Source: Siccibacter colletis
GTDB taxonomy: Bacteria; Pseudomonadota; Gammaproteobacteria; Enterobacterales; Enterobacteriaceae
Direction: 5' to 3'
NCBI RefSeq assembly: GCF_000696575.1
Contig: NZ_JMSQ01000006.1
Span: forward strand, 558,001 to 622,000
Length of the DNA: 64,000 nt
This document shows, in pieces, positions 49,127 to 58,374 of the stretch (position 1 is its first letter; each line of letters starts with the position of its first letter). Made by a program: the position numbers and the translations under genes. The notes below the pieces were generated by a model. The model was not told where the DNA came from. It ran no database searches and saw nothing but the letters and a program-made list of their open reading frames with translations.

Positions 49127-50263
49127 CTAGCGTAAATCCATTTTTACCGTCACATTCCCTTCGTATTTCCCGGCTGCCGGGCGCGAATCCGTGGTGCTCA
49201 CCGGCGCGGCCTTCATCACGATGCTGCCGTTCCCCTGTTCATCAAGCGTCACCGGAAACTCGACGCTGCCATCCAGCATCACCGGGTTGTTGTTGTTATC
49301 AAACATCCGTACTCCCATATCGTCACGATCGATCATGCGCGCAATTAACTTGCCTGAATCGACCACGCCGCGGTCGGCGCTCAGCGTAAGCTTGATTTTC
49401 TGCTGGTTATTCACCGCCGGATTATCGCAGCGGTAGGAGATATCCACGTCTTTCAGGGTAAAGCCTTGCGGAGGTTGACCCGCCGCAACGTACTGACTGG
49501 TCATGGTCTGCCCCAGATCCACCTCAATGGTGCTCCCTGCGTTGATCACGCAGCTTAGCGGGGCGGTGAGCGTACCGCTAAGCCAGATGTTGGAGACCTG
49601 CTGGGCGCTGCCGATATCGCAACTGCCGGAGCCGAACGAGAGGCAGGCATAGTTTTGCGCCATCAGCGTCGCGGGGATAGTCTCCTCACCGAGGATCGGT
49701 TTTTTGACATACAGCGTCACGGCGATCACGTTCCATTTGAACTTGCGTTTAGTGGTACTGGCCCCGACGGGGCGCGTACTCTCGCTGCAGACGCTGGCGG
49801 TTTGCTCGGTCGGTTTCTTCTGCTCAAGCGCCTTCATCATTCCGGACATCGGCGTCGGGTAGCTGTTGATGGGAATGGGCGTCAGGCCAGTGCCGTCCGG
49901 AGAGTCAACGGCGTTGCTATAGGCCTGCACGTCGGCATCGAGAAACTCCGTCAGATAACCATAGCCTGAGATGCCTGGCGATAACGGGCTACCGGCATAG
50001 TTAGTGGTCATGACTGGCGTGCTGGCGAGCAGGTTGCCCGGACAGCTACAGTTAGCTTCGATCTCCGTCCCGCTGCCCACCAGATAATGCGACATCGGTA
50101 AAATATGTTGCGTGACGTTTTCATCCGCTGTCATCTCGTGGTTAAAGCTACTTTCATAGCTTGCTGCTGCGCTGAAACAGTCGTGAAGGATCGTGGCCTG
50201 CACCTGGCCACTTATCAGCATGACGAGCAGCGTTAGCATGCATACTGTTGAGTTAGTCTGCAT
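49127..50263 (-). CDS. Fimbrial tip adhesin of the second chaperone-usher operon
   Basis: A 378-residue exported protein. ATG 50263 has an SD (aggag) and starts a signal peptide (1-22, TLLVMLISGQVQA); the open frame further 5' lies inside the usher gene. The N-terminal half (about 23-235) is a Cys-containing unique region (EANCSCPGN, ASVCSES, NYACLSFGSGSCDIG) likely to be the receptor-binding domain; the C-terminal part (about 235-378) is a pilin domain with GTLTAPLSCVINAGSTIEVDLG and final strand GNVTVKMDLR. The ligand cannot be told from sequence. It overlaps the usher by 11 bases. Confidence 0.85.
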   Translation of the reverse strand: MQTNSTVCMLTLLVMLISGQVQATILHDCFSAAASYESSFNHEMTADENVTQHILPMSHYLVGSGTEIEANCSCPGNLLASTPVMTTNYAGSPLSPGISGYGYLTEFLDADVQAYSNAVDSPDGTGLTPIPINSYPTPMSGMMKALEQKKPTEQTASVCSESTRPVGASTTKRKFKWNVIAVTLYVKKPILGEETIPATLMAQNYACLSFGSGSCDIGSAQQVSNIWLSGTLTAPLSCVINAGSTIEVDLGQTMTSQYVAAGQPPQGFTLKDVDISYRCDNPAVNNQQKIKLTLSADRGVVDSGKLIARMIDRDDMGVRMFDNNNNPVMLDGSVEFPVTLDEQGNGSIVMKAAPVSTTDSRPAAGKYEGNVTVKMDLR

Positions 50264-52790
50264 GTCGGGTCTCCTGTTTGCAGAGCGCTGACAGGGTGCG
50301 GATACCCGTAGCGCGAGGTACTGACGCGGTGGCGGGGATCTGCACCCGGGCGCGGCAACGTTGTGCCGCATCGGTGCCCCACTGCACGTTGACGCCTGCC
50401 TGTTCGCCAACTCCGGCGAGGTAAAGCAGGCCGCCATCGTCAACGATACCGCTCTGTGCCTGGCCCTCTACGCTGGCTACCGCGCCAAACGGCACCGGAC
50501 GACCATTGTCCCGGGTCAGGGTCACCAGCACGCGGTAACCGATGCGGGCATCAAATCGGGCCGTCACCGCCGCGTTGCGGCTTGGGATCACCATCACCGC
50601 GGTGGCATTGGTGTCTACATCCTCCGGCAGGGTAGTGGTATCTACGCGCAGTGTATTTTGTTGATAGGCTGTCAGTGACGGGATAATGGCGTTGCCAAAC
50701 CAGTCGGTCTGAATGCCGCGTTGATTTTTGAAACGCACCCCTGATGCCCCGCCAGTGCTGACGATAGCGAACTGATCGCCGAGCGGCTGGGAGAGGGTAA
50801 CGCCCTCGGGATGGGCCACCACCGCGCCGCTGATTCCGTAGCTGACGCGCGAGGAGTCGTCGGCGCCATAGTAATAGCCTGCATTAACGTTCGCGTATTC
50901 GGAACGGTAGCTGGTATAGAGGCTACTGTTATCGGTGCCGTCATGGTTGGTATGGCTCTGCTGCAGCGAGTAGTTCAGGCGCTGATCGTCGAGTAGCGTG
51001 CCGCTCAGGCCGAGGCTCTGGCTGGTATCGCCGTGGCGGCTGTTACTCATGCTGTAGCTGGCCCAACTGTTGGGCAGCCAGCGACTGAGCGGCACGCTGA
51101 AGCCGAGGCTTATCATGCGATCGCTGTCATCATCCCCGGAGGTGGTATAGGTGCAGGCCAGATGCGCGCTGACGCCGCCAAAGGTGCGGTTGATACCGGC
51201 GGTAACGCTGCGCTCGCGCTGCGAGGTTCCCCAGTAATCCTGCTGGTAGCCGTTAAGATAGAGGCTGCTGCCGAGCAGCGTCTGGCTGACGCTGGCCTGC
51301 ACCCGGTTGCGCTTGTTGTAGCGAAAGGTCCAGTCGTCTTCGTCATAGCGCTGATTCGCGTCGGCGAAGCTGTAGTAGCCCGCCGTGGAGTAGCGGTAGC
51401 TGGCAAGGGTGAAGTTGGTATCGGTGGCATCGATTTTCCCGGACCAGAGCACGCGGTAAGACTGCCCGGTGTGGCGGGTGTTGTCATCCAGCGTGGCCCG
51501 CGCCCAGGTAACGTCGAAGGAGAACGCGCCCAGCTCACCCGGCACCAGACCGACGCCCACATTGCCCGCCTGGTAATCCGCAGAGGCGGTCAGGCCGCCA
51601 AATGCCGTCAGGGTGTTATTGATGCCGTAGATTACGCTGCCCTGTGTGAACAGCGGTTCATTTTGCTGACTGTTGTTATCCGCCCGGAAGCGCGCCGCCG
51701 TGACCTCATACTTTATCTGACCGGGACGCTGCATAACCGCCACGCTGGAGTAGGGCTGAGTCCAGCTGTGCACCGTGCCATCCGCTTCCTTTACGGAAAT
51801 CTCCAGATCGCCGCTGTTGGTCGTGGAGTTCAGGTCGGTTATCTCAAACGCGCCAGGCGCGACGTTCTGCTGATAGATAATGTAACCATTCTGCCGCACC
51901 GAGACCTCGGCGTTGGAGCTGGCGATGCCGCGGATCACCGGTGCAAACCCGCGCTGGCTGTAAGGCAGCATCTCCTCATCGGAGGCCAGGTTAACGCCGC
52001 TGTACTGCACGCTGTCGAACACGTCTCCGCGCGTGCTGCTCTGGCCGGCCGTGAACTGCGCACGCAGGGCATCCACGTCATGCTGTATCCAGCTGCTGAG
52101 CGATTCCCAACTGTGCCGATCGTTAGTCTCGCTCCAGATGGAGTAGTTGCGCAGCCGCCAGCCACCAAGGTTCAGGCCACTGCGCAGGTTAAGGTACTGG
52201 CTGCTGTCGCGCTGGTGCGCACTGTCCTCGTTCTGCGAGCCGGAGAACGCATAGTCGGTGAACAGCACCGGCACGCCGTCCTGCCAGCGCGCGGGGTCGA
52301 TCTCCCCGGCGCGGGTTTCGTTGAGCGCGGCCTGAGGCAGACTGAGGTGCAGCGTCAGGGTGGAAAAAGTAAACGCGGCGGAGGCAAAAGGGATGTAGTG
52401 CCCCATTGGCTGCGGCAGCGGCGCGTTGTCGGGCAGCGCGGCAAGCGCAGGGTATTCATCGACCCGCACGCCCCATCGGCGCAGCTGCGCCACCGTCAAC
52501 TGGGGCTGCAGAGTGCCGTCCGGGCCGCTCAGGTAGCTGATGCTCTCATCCGGCAGTGAATGGGTGTTAAGGATGATGCGCGAGACCCAGCTGCCGGGCA
52601 GCTGCGCATCCGGGCGCGAAAACAGCGACAGGTCAATATCCTGCTGTGCCAGGAGGTCGCCTTCCAGCGATGAAGGGGCGAAATAAAATTCGCGCGCGTC
52701 GGCGGTCGATGATGCCAGCAGGAGGGTTCCGCCCACGCAGGGCAGAAGGGTGCGTAATCGCCCACCGCTAACAGCGTTTTTTCTGCTCAT
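50253..52790 (-). CDS. Fimbrial outer-membrane usher
   Basis: Classical FimD/PapC-type usher of 845 residues that assembles the second pilus. Signal peptide 1 to about 32, N-terminal periplasmic domain starting REFYFAPSSLEGD, barrel and plug (YSQRGFAPVIRGIASSNAEV, about 275-295), and C-terminal domains ending with a conserved Cys (SALCKQE). Compared with the archaic usher at 39308 it belongs to a different clade. Confidence 0.93.
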   Translation of the reverse strand: MSRKNAVSGGRLRTLLPCVGGTLLLASSTADAREFYFAPSSLEGDLLAQQDIDLSLFSRPDAQLPGSWVSRIILNTHSLPDESISYLSGPDGTLQPQLTVAQLRRWGVRVDEYPALAALPDNAPLPQPMGHYIPFASAAFTFSTLTLHLSLPQAALNETRAGEIDPARWQDGVPVLFTDYAFSGSQNEDSAHQRDSSQYLNLRSGLNLGGWRLRNYSIWSETNDRHSWESLSSWIQHDVDALRAQFTAGQSSTRGDVFDSVQYSGVNLASDEEMLPYSQRGFAPVIRGIASSNAEVSVRQNGYIIYQQNVAPGAFEITDLNSTTNSGDLEISVKEADGTVHSWTQPYSSVAVMQRPGQIKYEVTAARFRADNNSQQNEPLFTQGSVIYGINNTLTAFGGLTASADYQAGNVGVGLVPGELGAFSFDVTWARATLDDNTRHTGQSYRVLWSGKIDATDTNFTLASYRYSTAGYYSFADANQRYDEDDWTFRYNKRNRVQASVSQTLLGSSLYLNGYQQDYWGTSQRERSVTAGINRTFGGVSAHLACTYTTSGDDDSDRMISLGFSVPLSRWLPNSWASYSMSNSRHGDTSQSLGLSGTLLDDQRLNYSLQQSHTNHDGTDNSSLYTSYRSEYANVNAGYYYGADDSSRVSYGISGAVVAHPEGVTLSQPLGDQFAIVSTGGASGVRFKNQRGIQTDWFGNAIIPSLTAYQQNTLRVDTTTLPEDVDTNATAVMVIPSRNAAVTARFDARIGYRVLVTLTRDNGRPVPFGAVASVEGQAQSGIVDDGGLLYLAGVGEQAGVNVQWGTDAAQRCRARVQIPATASVPRATGIRTLSALCKQETRHAD

Positions 52791-52798
52791 CGGGATGC

Positions 52799-53491
52799 TC
52801 AGTTTGCCTGCAGCGCAGCGCTGTAGGCGGCGGAGGCATTGCCATAGTCGGTAACACAGCGCCAGGAGACGCTGTTGCCGCTGGCGTTTGTGGGCAGCGC
52901 AAACTGCGCCTGGCTTTTGGGTGCCACCAGTTCAATGTTATCCAGCCGGGTAGCGCCGAGCTGTAGCGATTCGAAAACGCTGTAATAGGGGCCGCCGTTG
53001 GTAACGATCAGCGTATTACCGCTGCGGCTGAAGCTCAGGTTTTTACAGGTCTCAGCAGGCGTGCCAGCCAGGGCTGCCGGGCGGAAAAACAGCTTCAGCC
53101 GGGTTTTGAAGATCAGACGCAGCACGTTTTTATCTTCCGAGCCCTTTTCGTTGGCCGGGATTGTGCGGACGTTAAGGTAGAACATCGATTCGCGATCCTC
53201 TGCCAGCGGCGCACCGGTCCAGGTAATGCGCAGGCTCTGTTCTTTTTGCGCATCCAGCCGAAACAGCGGAGGCGTAATAATAAACGGCCCGCGGGTTTTC
53301 CCGTCGCCGGTATCGACCCAGGACTGCACCAGCCAGGGCAATTCACGGTCCCGGTTTATCAGGGCCAGTTCGACCTCTTTTTTATTGATGTCGTAAATAA
53401 CGCGGGTACGCCCTATTTGTACTCCGCCAGCAAGCGCAGGAGCAGTAATAGTTGCTGAGAGGCAAAGGATAAATAAATTCACTGTTCGCAT
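52799..53491 (-). CDS. Fimbrial periplasmic chaperone
   Basis: PapD-like chaperone of about 230 residues. ATG 53491 starts a normal signal peptide (MRTVNLFILCLSATITAPALA); TTG/ATG codons 12-15 bases earlier are in frame and no start has a strong SD. The N-terminal Ig domain shows TRVIYDINKKEVELALINRD and LRITWTG, and the region with the conserved Arg-Lys (IFKTRLKLFFRP) anchors the subunit C terminus. Two Cys in the second domain (ETCKNLS, WRCVTDYG) may form a disulphide. Confidence 0.9.
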   Translation of the reverse strand: MRTVNLFILCLSATITAPALAGGVQIGRTRVIYDINKKEVELALINRDRELPWLVQSWVDTGDGKTRGPFIITPPLFRLDAQKEQSLRITWTGAPLAEDRESMFYLNVRTIPANEKGSEDKNVLRLIFKTRLKLFFRPAALAGTPAETCKNLSFSRSGNTLIVTNGGPYYSVFESLQLGATRLDNIELVAPKSQAQFALPTNASGNSVSWRCVTDYGNASAAYSAALQAN

Positions 53492-53605
53492 TATGCTAAC
53501 CATCAATGCTAATTATAATTTGAGAGTATTACTTCATGCCCGACCAGCGCCGGGCATGAAGTAATTAATGAGTAAGTGCCCGTTCAGGCATCCACTAAAA
53601 TAAAA

Positions 53606-54178
53606 TTAACGGTAAAGAATATTGACGGTCATATCACCGTCAGCCGGGCCGGCAGTGACTTTATCGGTAAAGGATTTATAGCGGGCATTAAAGTTGGTGG
53701 TGAGGGTATCGTCCGGCATGGCGGAGAGCGGAACATAGACCTGATCTTCGCTGCCGTCGAACTTCAGCAGCTCGGTTTTACCGTCCAGGCTCACTGCGAT
53801 GCCGACGCCCGTCGCGGCCGTTTCGCCCTCGGTGGTGATGGTACTAACGTCCATCAGCGTGGGGGTGCCGGTCAGCGTGGTTGGCGCATTAAAAGTAAGC
53901 TGTACCATTGCCAGGCCATCTGTCGTGACCGGGCAATCGACCAGCGCAATGGAGAACGGAACCTCCGGTGATTCATCGCCAGTTTTGGCAAACAGCGAGG
54001 TGGGATAGCTACCCAGTGGCACGGTGCTGTCGTGCCCGTCATCGCCGGAGATTTCACAGCTTGGTTCGATAATTTCACCAGTGAAATGCACCACACCCGC
54101 ATTCATTTCTGACGCCATTGCCGAGGCTGAGCACATTGCCAGCAGCGTGCTGAATAACATATTTTTCGTAAAACGCAT
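53606..54178 (-). CDS. Major fimbrial subunit of the second operon
   Basis: Exported pilin of 190 residues. ATG 54178 is chosen because AAGGAG lies 8 bases upstream; a GTG three codons earlier is in frame. Signal peptide ends near SASAMA. The mature part has GEIIEPSCEIS and VDCPVT (disulphide pair), and the usual beta-zipper end with penultimate Tyr (DMTVNILYR). It is first in the operon. A perfect 16-bp palindrome lies 37 bases before the start. Confidence 0.9.
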   Translation of the reverse strand: MRFTKNMLFSTLLAMCSASAMASEMNAGVVHFTGEIIEPSCEISGDDGHDSTVPLGSYPTSLFAKTGDESPEVPFSIALVDCPVTTDGLAMVQLTFNAPTTLTGTPTLMDVSTITTEGETAATGVGIAVSLDGKTELLKFDGSEDQVYVPLSAMPDDTLTTNFNARYKSFTDKVTAGPADGDMTVNILYR

Positions 54179-54214
54179 AACAACCACTCCTTATTAATAT
54201 TCCCTGGTGCGTAA

Positions 54215-54230
54215 TTCAATTGCAATTGAA
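54215..54230. promoter_or_regulatory. Perfect 16-bp palindrome before the major fimbrin
   Basis: TTCAATTGCAATTGAA is its own reverse complement. It sits 37 bases upstream of the fimbrin start, in AT-rich DNA, so it is a good candidate operator for a dimeric regulator of the fimbrial operon. Confidence 0.55.
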
Positions 54231-54664
54231 GCAAAAAATAATAAAACCTGTTTTTTCGGCATTATATACGCTGTATTCAAAGCGCGAAGCGGATTCTTTA
54301 TAAGAATATTAATTACGAAAGAGAATTTTGTAAGAATGTTTAATTGTGCCGCGTTTAATATAGGGCTGATAAATAAAAGGGCGCAGAGATATATTATTTT
54401 TAGCGTCAGGCGATGCTAATTTATACATTATTTACTGGGCTTAGGTTAAATCAGACCCGCGTTTAATCCGAGCGCGTTCCCGCAGCGGGCGTTGGTTTAC
54501 CGTCCATTATCGCGGTAGCAAATCGCATCTCCCGGTCCGTAACACGCGGCGTGCACCCCTTACTAAACGCAGTAAAAAGCCCCCTTTACGCGGGCTATTC
54601 ACGGCATTGGCTACGCGGCCCTCTGGCATGATAACTGCGGGAAAAACGTGTCGAGATTGACGTA
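54231..54664. promoter_or_regulatory. AT-rich region between the fimbrial operon and flhB
   Basis: About 430 bases. 54231-54450 is very AT-rich, in contrast to the GC-rich genes around it; small open frames there have no SD or coding character. Near 54577-54596 a hairpin (agccc / gggct) has its T-run on the minus strand although no minus-strand gene lies to its right. The last 100 bases must hold the FlhDC-dependent flhB promoter, which I cannot pinpoint. Confidence 0.5.
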
Positions 54665-55816
54665 GTGGCTGAAGATAGCGACCAGGAAAAGACAGAGGCC
54701 CCCACACCACACCGAATAGAAAAAGCGCGTGAGGATGGGCAGATACCCCGATCCAGAGAACTGACCTCGCTGCTGATGCTGCTGGCAGGCGTGTCGATCC
54801 TCTGGGTGGGCGGGGCGCCCCTTGGTCGAAAACTGGCGGCCATGCTGGCGGCAGGTCTGCATTTCGATCACAGCATTATCAATGACCCCAGCCTGATTGT
54901 CGGCCAAATCGGCAGCCTTCTTAAGCAGTCCCTGATGGCGTTACTGCCACTGATTACCGGACTTGTGCTGGTGGCGCTTGCCGCACCGATGCTGCTCGGC
55001 GGCCTGCTGTTCAGCGGTAAAGCGGTGGCGTTTAAATTCAGCAAGCTTAACCCGCTGCCGGGCATCGCGCGCATGTTCTCGGCCCAGACCGGGGCTGAAC
55101 TGCTGAAAGCGGTACTGAAATCATTGCTGGTGGGTGCGGTCACCGGCTTTTATGTCTGGCATAACTGGCCGGAGATGCTGCGCCTGGTCAGCGAGTCGCC
55201 CGTTTCGGCGCTGCGTAACGCCCTGAATATTGTGGCGCTGTGCGGCGTGCTGATCGTGCTTGGTCTGATCCCGATGGTCGGGTTTGACGTCTTCTTCCAG
55301 ATCTTCAGCCACATCAAAAAATTACGCATGACGCGGCAGGATATCCGCGACGAGCACAAGCAGAACGAGGGTGACCCGCACGTGAAGGGGCGCATCCGCC
55401 AGCAGCAGCGCGCCGCTGCCCGTCGCCGCATGATGGCCGACGTGCCGAAGGCCGACGTTATCGTTACCAACCCGACGCACTACGCCGTAGCGCTGCGCTA
55501 TGAAGAGAACAAAATGAGCGCGCCGAAAGTGGTGGCGAAGGGCGCAGGGCTGGTGGCGCTGCGCATCCGTGAAATTGGCAACGAGCATCGCATTCCGATG
55601 CTCGAAGCACCTCCGCTGGCGCGTGCGCTTTACCGCCATGCGGAGATAGGTCAGCAAATTCCCGGCACCCTCTATTCGGCGGTAGCGGAAGTGCTGGCCT
55701 GGGTCTGGCAGTTGCGCCGCTGGCGCGTGGCGGGCGGCCTGATCCCGAAAAAACCTGTAAATCTTCCGGTGCCTCCGGGGCTGGACTTTATGAACGAGAA
55801 GGACACTGATGGCTAA
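54665..55816 (+). CDS. flhB: Flagellar export gate protein FlhB
   Basis: Membrane protein of the flagellar type III export apparatus that controls the switch from hook to filament substrates. 383 residues from GTG: four membrane segments (about 30-210) and the cytoplasmic domain with the self-cleavage motif NPTH at 269-272 (IVTNPTHYAVAL). The long basic linker (HVKGRIRQQQRAAARRRMM) is typical. flhA starts before its stop. Confidence 0.97.
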   Translation: MAEDSDQEKTEAPTPHRIEKAREDGQIPRSRELTSLLMLLAGVSILWVGGAPLGRKLAAMLAAGLHFDHSIINDPSLIVGQIGSLLKQSLMALLPLITGLVLVALAAPMLLGGLLFSGKAVAFKFSKLNPLPGIARMFSAQTGAELLKAVLKSLLVGAVTGFYVWHNWPEMLRLVSESPVSALRNALNIVALCGVLIVLGLIPMVGFDVFFQIFSHIKKLRMTRQDIRDEHKQNEGDPHVKGRIRQQQRAAARRRMMADVPKADVIVTNPTHYAVALRYEENKMSAPKVVAKGAGLVALRIREIGNEHRIPMLEAPPLARALYRHAEIGQQIPGTLYSAVAEVLAWVWQLRRWRVAGGLIPKKPVNLPVPPGLDFMNEKDTDG

Positions 55817-57887
55817 TCTGGCTGCAATGCTGCGCTTGCCTGGCAATATGAAATCGACCCAGTGGCAGATCCTTGCCGGGCCGATCCTCATCCTGTTGAT
55901 TCTGTCGATGATGGTACTGCCGCTGCCGGCATTTGTTCTCGACCTGCTTTTCACCTTTAACATTGCACTCTCCATCATGGTGCTGCTGGTGGCGATGTTC
56001 ACCCAGCGCACGCTGGAGTTTGCGGCGTTCCCGACCATTCTGCTGTTTACCACGCTGCTGCGCCTGGCGCTCAACGTGGCGTCCACCCGTATCATTCTGA
56101 TGGAAGGGCATACCGGCGGCGCGGCGGCGGGTAAAGTGGTGGAAGCCTTCGGGCACTTCCTGGTCGGCGGCAATTTCGCCATCGGTATCGTGGTGTTCAT
56201 CATCCTCGTTATCATCAACTTCATGGTTATCACCAAGGGTGCCGGTCGTATCGCCGAAGTGGGCGCGCGTTTCGTGCTCGACGGGATGCCCGGCAAGCAG
56301 ATGGCCATCGATGCCGATCTCAACGCCGGCCTGATTGGGGAAGAAGAAGCCAAGAAGCGCCGCTCGGAAGTGACCCAGGAAGCTGACTTCTACGGTTCGA
56401 TGGACGGTGCGAGTAAATTCGTGCGCGGTGACGCCATCGCCGGGATCCTGATTATGGTGATCAACGTCGTCGGCGGTCTGCTGGTCGGCGTGCTGCAGCA
56501 CGATATGGCGTTTGGTCACGCAGCAGAGAGCTATACGCTGTTGACCATCGGTGACGGCCTGGTTGCCCAGATCCCGGCGCTGGTGATCTCCACTGCGGCG
56601 GGCGTAATCGTTACGCGTGTGGCGACCGAGCAGGACGTGGGCGAGCAGATGGTGACCCAGCTGTTCAGCAACCCACGCGTCATGCTGCTGGCTGCGGCGG
56701 TACTGGGCCTGCTCGGCATGGTGCCTGGCATGCCTAACCTGGTGTTTCTGCTGTTCACCGCGGCACTGCTGGGCCTGGCCTGGTGGATGCGCGGACGCGA
56801 AATGAAAGCGCCAGCCCCGGCGGCACCGGTGAAAGCCCCGGAAACCACCCAGGCGGTGGAAGCCACCTGGAACGATGTTCAGCTGGAAGACTCCCTCGGT
56901 ATGGAAGTGGGCTATCGCCTGATCCCGATGGTGGATAATCAGCAGGACGGCGAGCTGCTCGGTCGTATTCGCAGTATTCGTAAGAAATTTGCTCAGGAGA
57001 TGGGCTTCCTGCCACCGGTGGTGCATATCCGTGACAACATGGATCTGCCGCCGGCGCGCTACCGTATCCTGATGAAAGGGGTGGAGATTGGCAGCGGCGA
57101 GGCCTATCCGGGCCGCTGGCTGGCGATTAACCCCGGCACCGCTGCCGGCACGCTGCCGGGTGAAACCACCGTCGATCCGGCCTTTGGCCTGGCCGCGGTA
57201 TGGATTGAGAGCGCCCTGAAAGAGCAGGCGCAGATCCAGGGCTTTACCGTCGTGGAAGCCAGTACCGTGGTGGCAACCCACCTCAATCACCTCATCGGCC
57301 AGTTCGCGCCTGAGCTGTTTGGTCGTCAGGAAGCGCAGCAGCTGCTGGATCGCGTGACCCAGGAGATGCCGAAGCTGACCGAAGATCTGGTGCCGGGCAT
57401 TCTGACGCTCACCACGCTGCACAAGGTGCTGCAGAACCTGCTGGCCGAGAAAGTGCCGATCCGCGATATGCGCACCATTCTCGAAACCCTGGCCGAACAT
57501 GCGCCGGTGCAGAGCGATCCTTACGAGCTGACCAACGTGGTGCGCGTGGCGCTGGGCCGCGCCATCACCCAGCAGTGGTTCCCGGGCAACGGCGAAGTGC
57601 AGGTGATTGGTCTGGATACCGCGCTGGAACGTCTGCTGCTGCAGGCGCTGCAGGGCGGCGGCGGGCTGGAACCTGGGCTGGCGGACCGTCTGCTGGAGCA
57701 GGCGCAGCAGGCGCTGAGTCGTCAGGAGATGCTGGGTGCGCCGCCGGTGCTGCTGGTGAACCACGCCCTGCGTCCGCTGCTGGCGCGCTTCCTGCGCCGC
57801 AGCCTGCCGCAGCTGGTGGTGCTGTCGAATCTCGAAATGACTGACAACCGCAACATCCGCATGACTGCCACCATCGGAGGCCAGTGA
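55809..57887 (+). CDS. flhA: Flagellar export gate protein FlhA
   Basis: Major export-gate component and proton-driven engine of flagellar protein secretion. 692 residues: about eight membrane segments in the first 330, the FHIPEP cytoplasmic loop (GRIAEVGARFVLDGMPGKQMAIDADLNAG, given in part) and a large cytoplasmic domain that docks chaperone-substrate complexes. Overlaps flhB by 8 bases and flhE by 4. Confidence 0.97.
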   Translation: MANLAAMLRLPGNMKSTQWQILAGPILILLILSMMVLPLPAFVLDLLFTFNIALSIMVLLVAMFTQRTLEFAAFPTILLFTTLLRLALNVASTRIILMEGHTGGAAAGKVVEAFGHFLVGGNFAIGIVVFIILVIINFMVITKGAGRIAEVGARFVLDGMPGKQMAIDADLNAGLIGEEEAKKRRSEVTQEADFYGSMDGASKFVRGDAIAGILIMVINVVGGLLVGVLQHDMAFGHAAESYTLLTIGDGLVAQIPALVISTAAGVIVTRVATEQDVGEQMVTQLFSNPRVMLLAAAVLGLLGMVPGMPNLVFLLFTAALLGLAWWMRGREMKAPAPAAPVKAPETTQAVEATWNDVQLEDSLGMEVGYRLIPMVDNQQDGELLGRIRSIRKKFAQEMGFLPPVVHIRDNMDLPPARYRILMKGVEIGSGEAYPGRWLAINPGTAAGTLPGETTVDPAFGLAAVWIESALKEQAQIQGFTVVEASTVVATHLNHLIGQFAPELFGRQEAQQLLDRVTQEMPKLTEDLVPGILTLTTLHKVLQNLLAEKVPIRDMRTILETLAEHAPVQSDPYELTNVVRVALGRAITQQWFPGNGEVQVIGLDTALERLLLQALQGGGGLEPGLADRLLEQAQQALSRQEMLGAPPVLLVNHALRPLLARFLRRSLPQLVVLSNLEMTDNRNIRMTATIGGQ

Positions 57888-58279
57888 TGCGTGGCTTACT
57901 GCTGCTGCTCTGCCTGCCGTTCGCCGCGTTCGCGAAGGGCGAGGGGGCGTGGGAAGCCAGCAACGGCGGCACTACGCTAACCTGGCGCGGCGTGGCGGCG
58001 TCGTCCTCGCCGCTGATGCCGAAGGATAAGCCGGAGGGGGTGATGAACCTCGTGGTCTGGCGCTACGAGCTGAACGGCCCCATTCCGGCGGGCCTGCAGA
58101 CGCGCCTCTGCTCGCTCAGCCGCTGCGTCGCGATTGAAGGCGGGCAGGGGACCACGCGCGGTCTGACCGGGGTGCCCGCCAGCGAACCGCTGCGCTTCAT
58201 CTGGGAAGTGCCCGGTGGCGGGAAGCTGTTCCCGATGATGCGGGTGCAGTCGAACCAGGTGATTGTGAACTATCACTAA
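57884..58279 (+). CDS. flhE: Flagellar protein FlhE
   Basis: Small periplasmic protein (131 residues, E. coli 130) that prevents proton leakage through the flagellar export gate during assembly. A signal peptide (1-17, LLLLCLPFAAFA) is clear; two cysteines (CSLSRCVAIEGG) may form a disulphide. Terminal gene of flhBAE, followed by a terminator. Confidence 0.94.
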   Translation: MMRGLLLLLCLPFAAFAKGEGAWEASNGGTTLTWRGVAASSSPLMPKDKPEGVMNLVVWRYELNGPIPAGLQTRLCSLSRCVAIEGGQGTTRGLTGVPASEPLRFIWEVPGGGKLFPMMRVQSNQVIVNYH

Positions 58280-58286
58280 TTTCTCG

Positions 58287-58314
58287 GGGCTGCCATGCGC
58301 AGCCCTGTTTTTTT
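58287..58314 (+). terminator. Terminator of flhBAE
   Basis: GGGCTGC (58287-58293) pairs with GCAGCCC (58299-58305), followed by TGTTTTTTT. Confidence 0.88.
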
Positions 58315-58374
58315 ACCGCATTTCCCCCAGGCTTTACGAGCCGCTTCGCAAATCCGACACCTTCTTTTGAACAT

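Noticed and set aside
54207-54419. Open frame of 70 codons in the AT-rich gap before flhB
   Set aside because: No SD, extreme AT-driven composition and no resemblance to a protein family; it is best read as random open frame in regulatory DNA.
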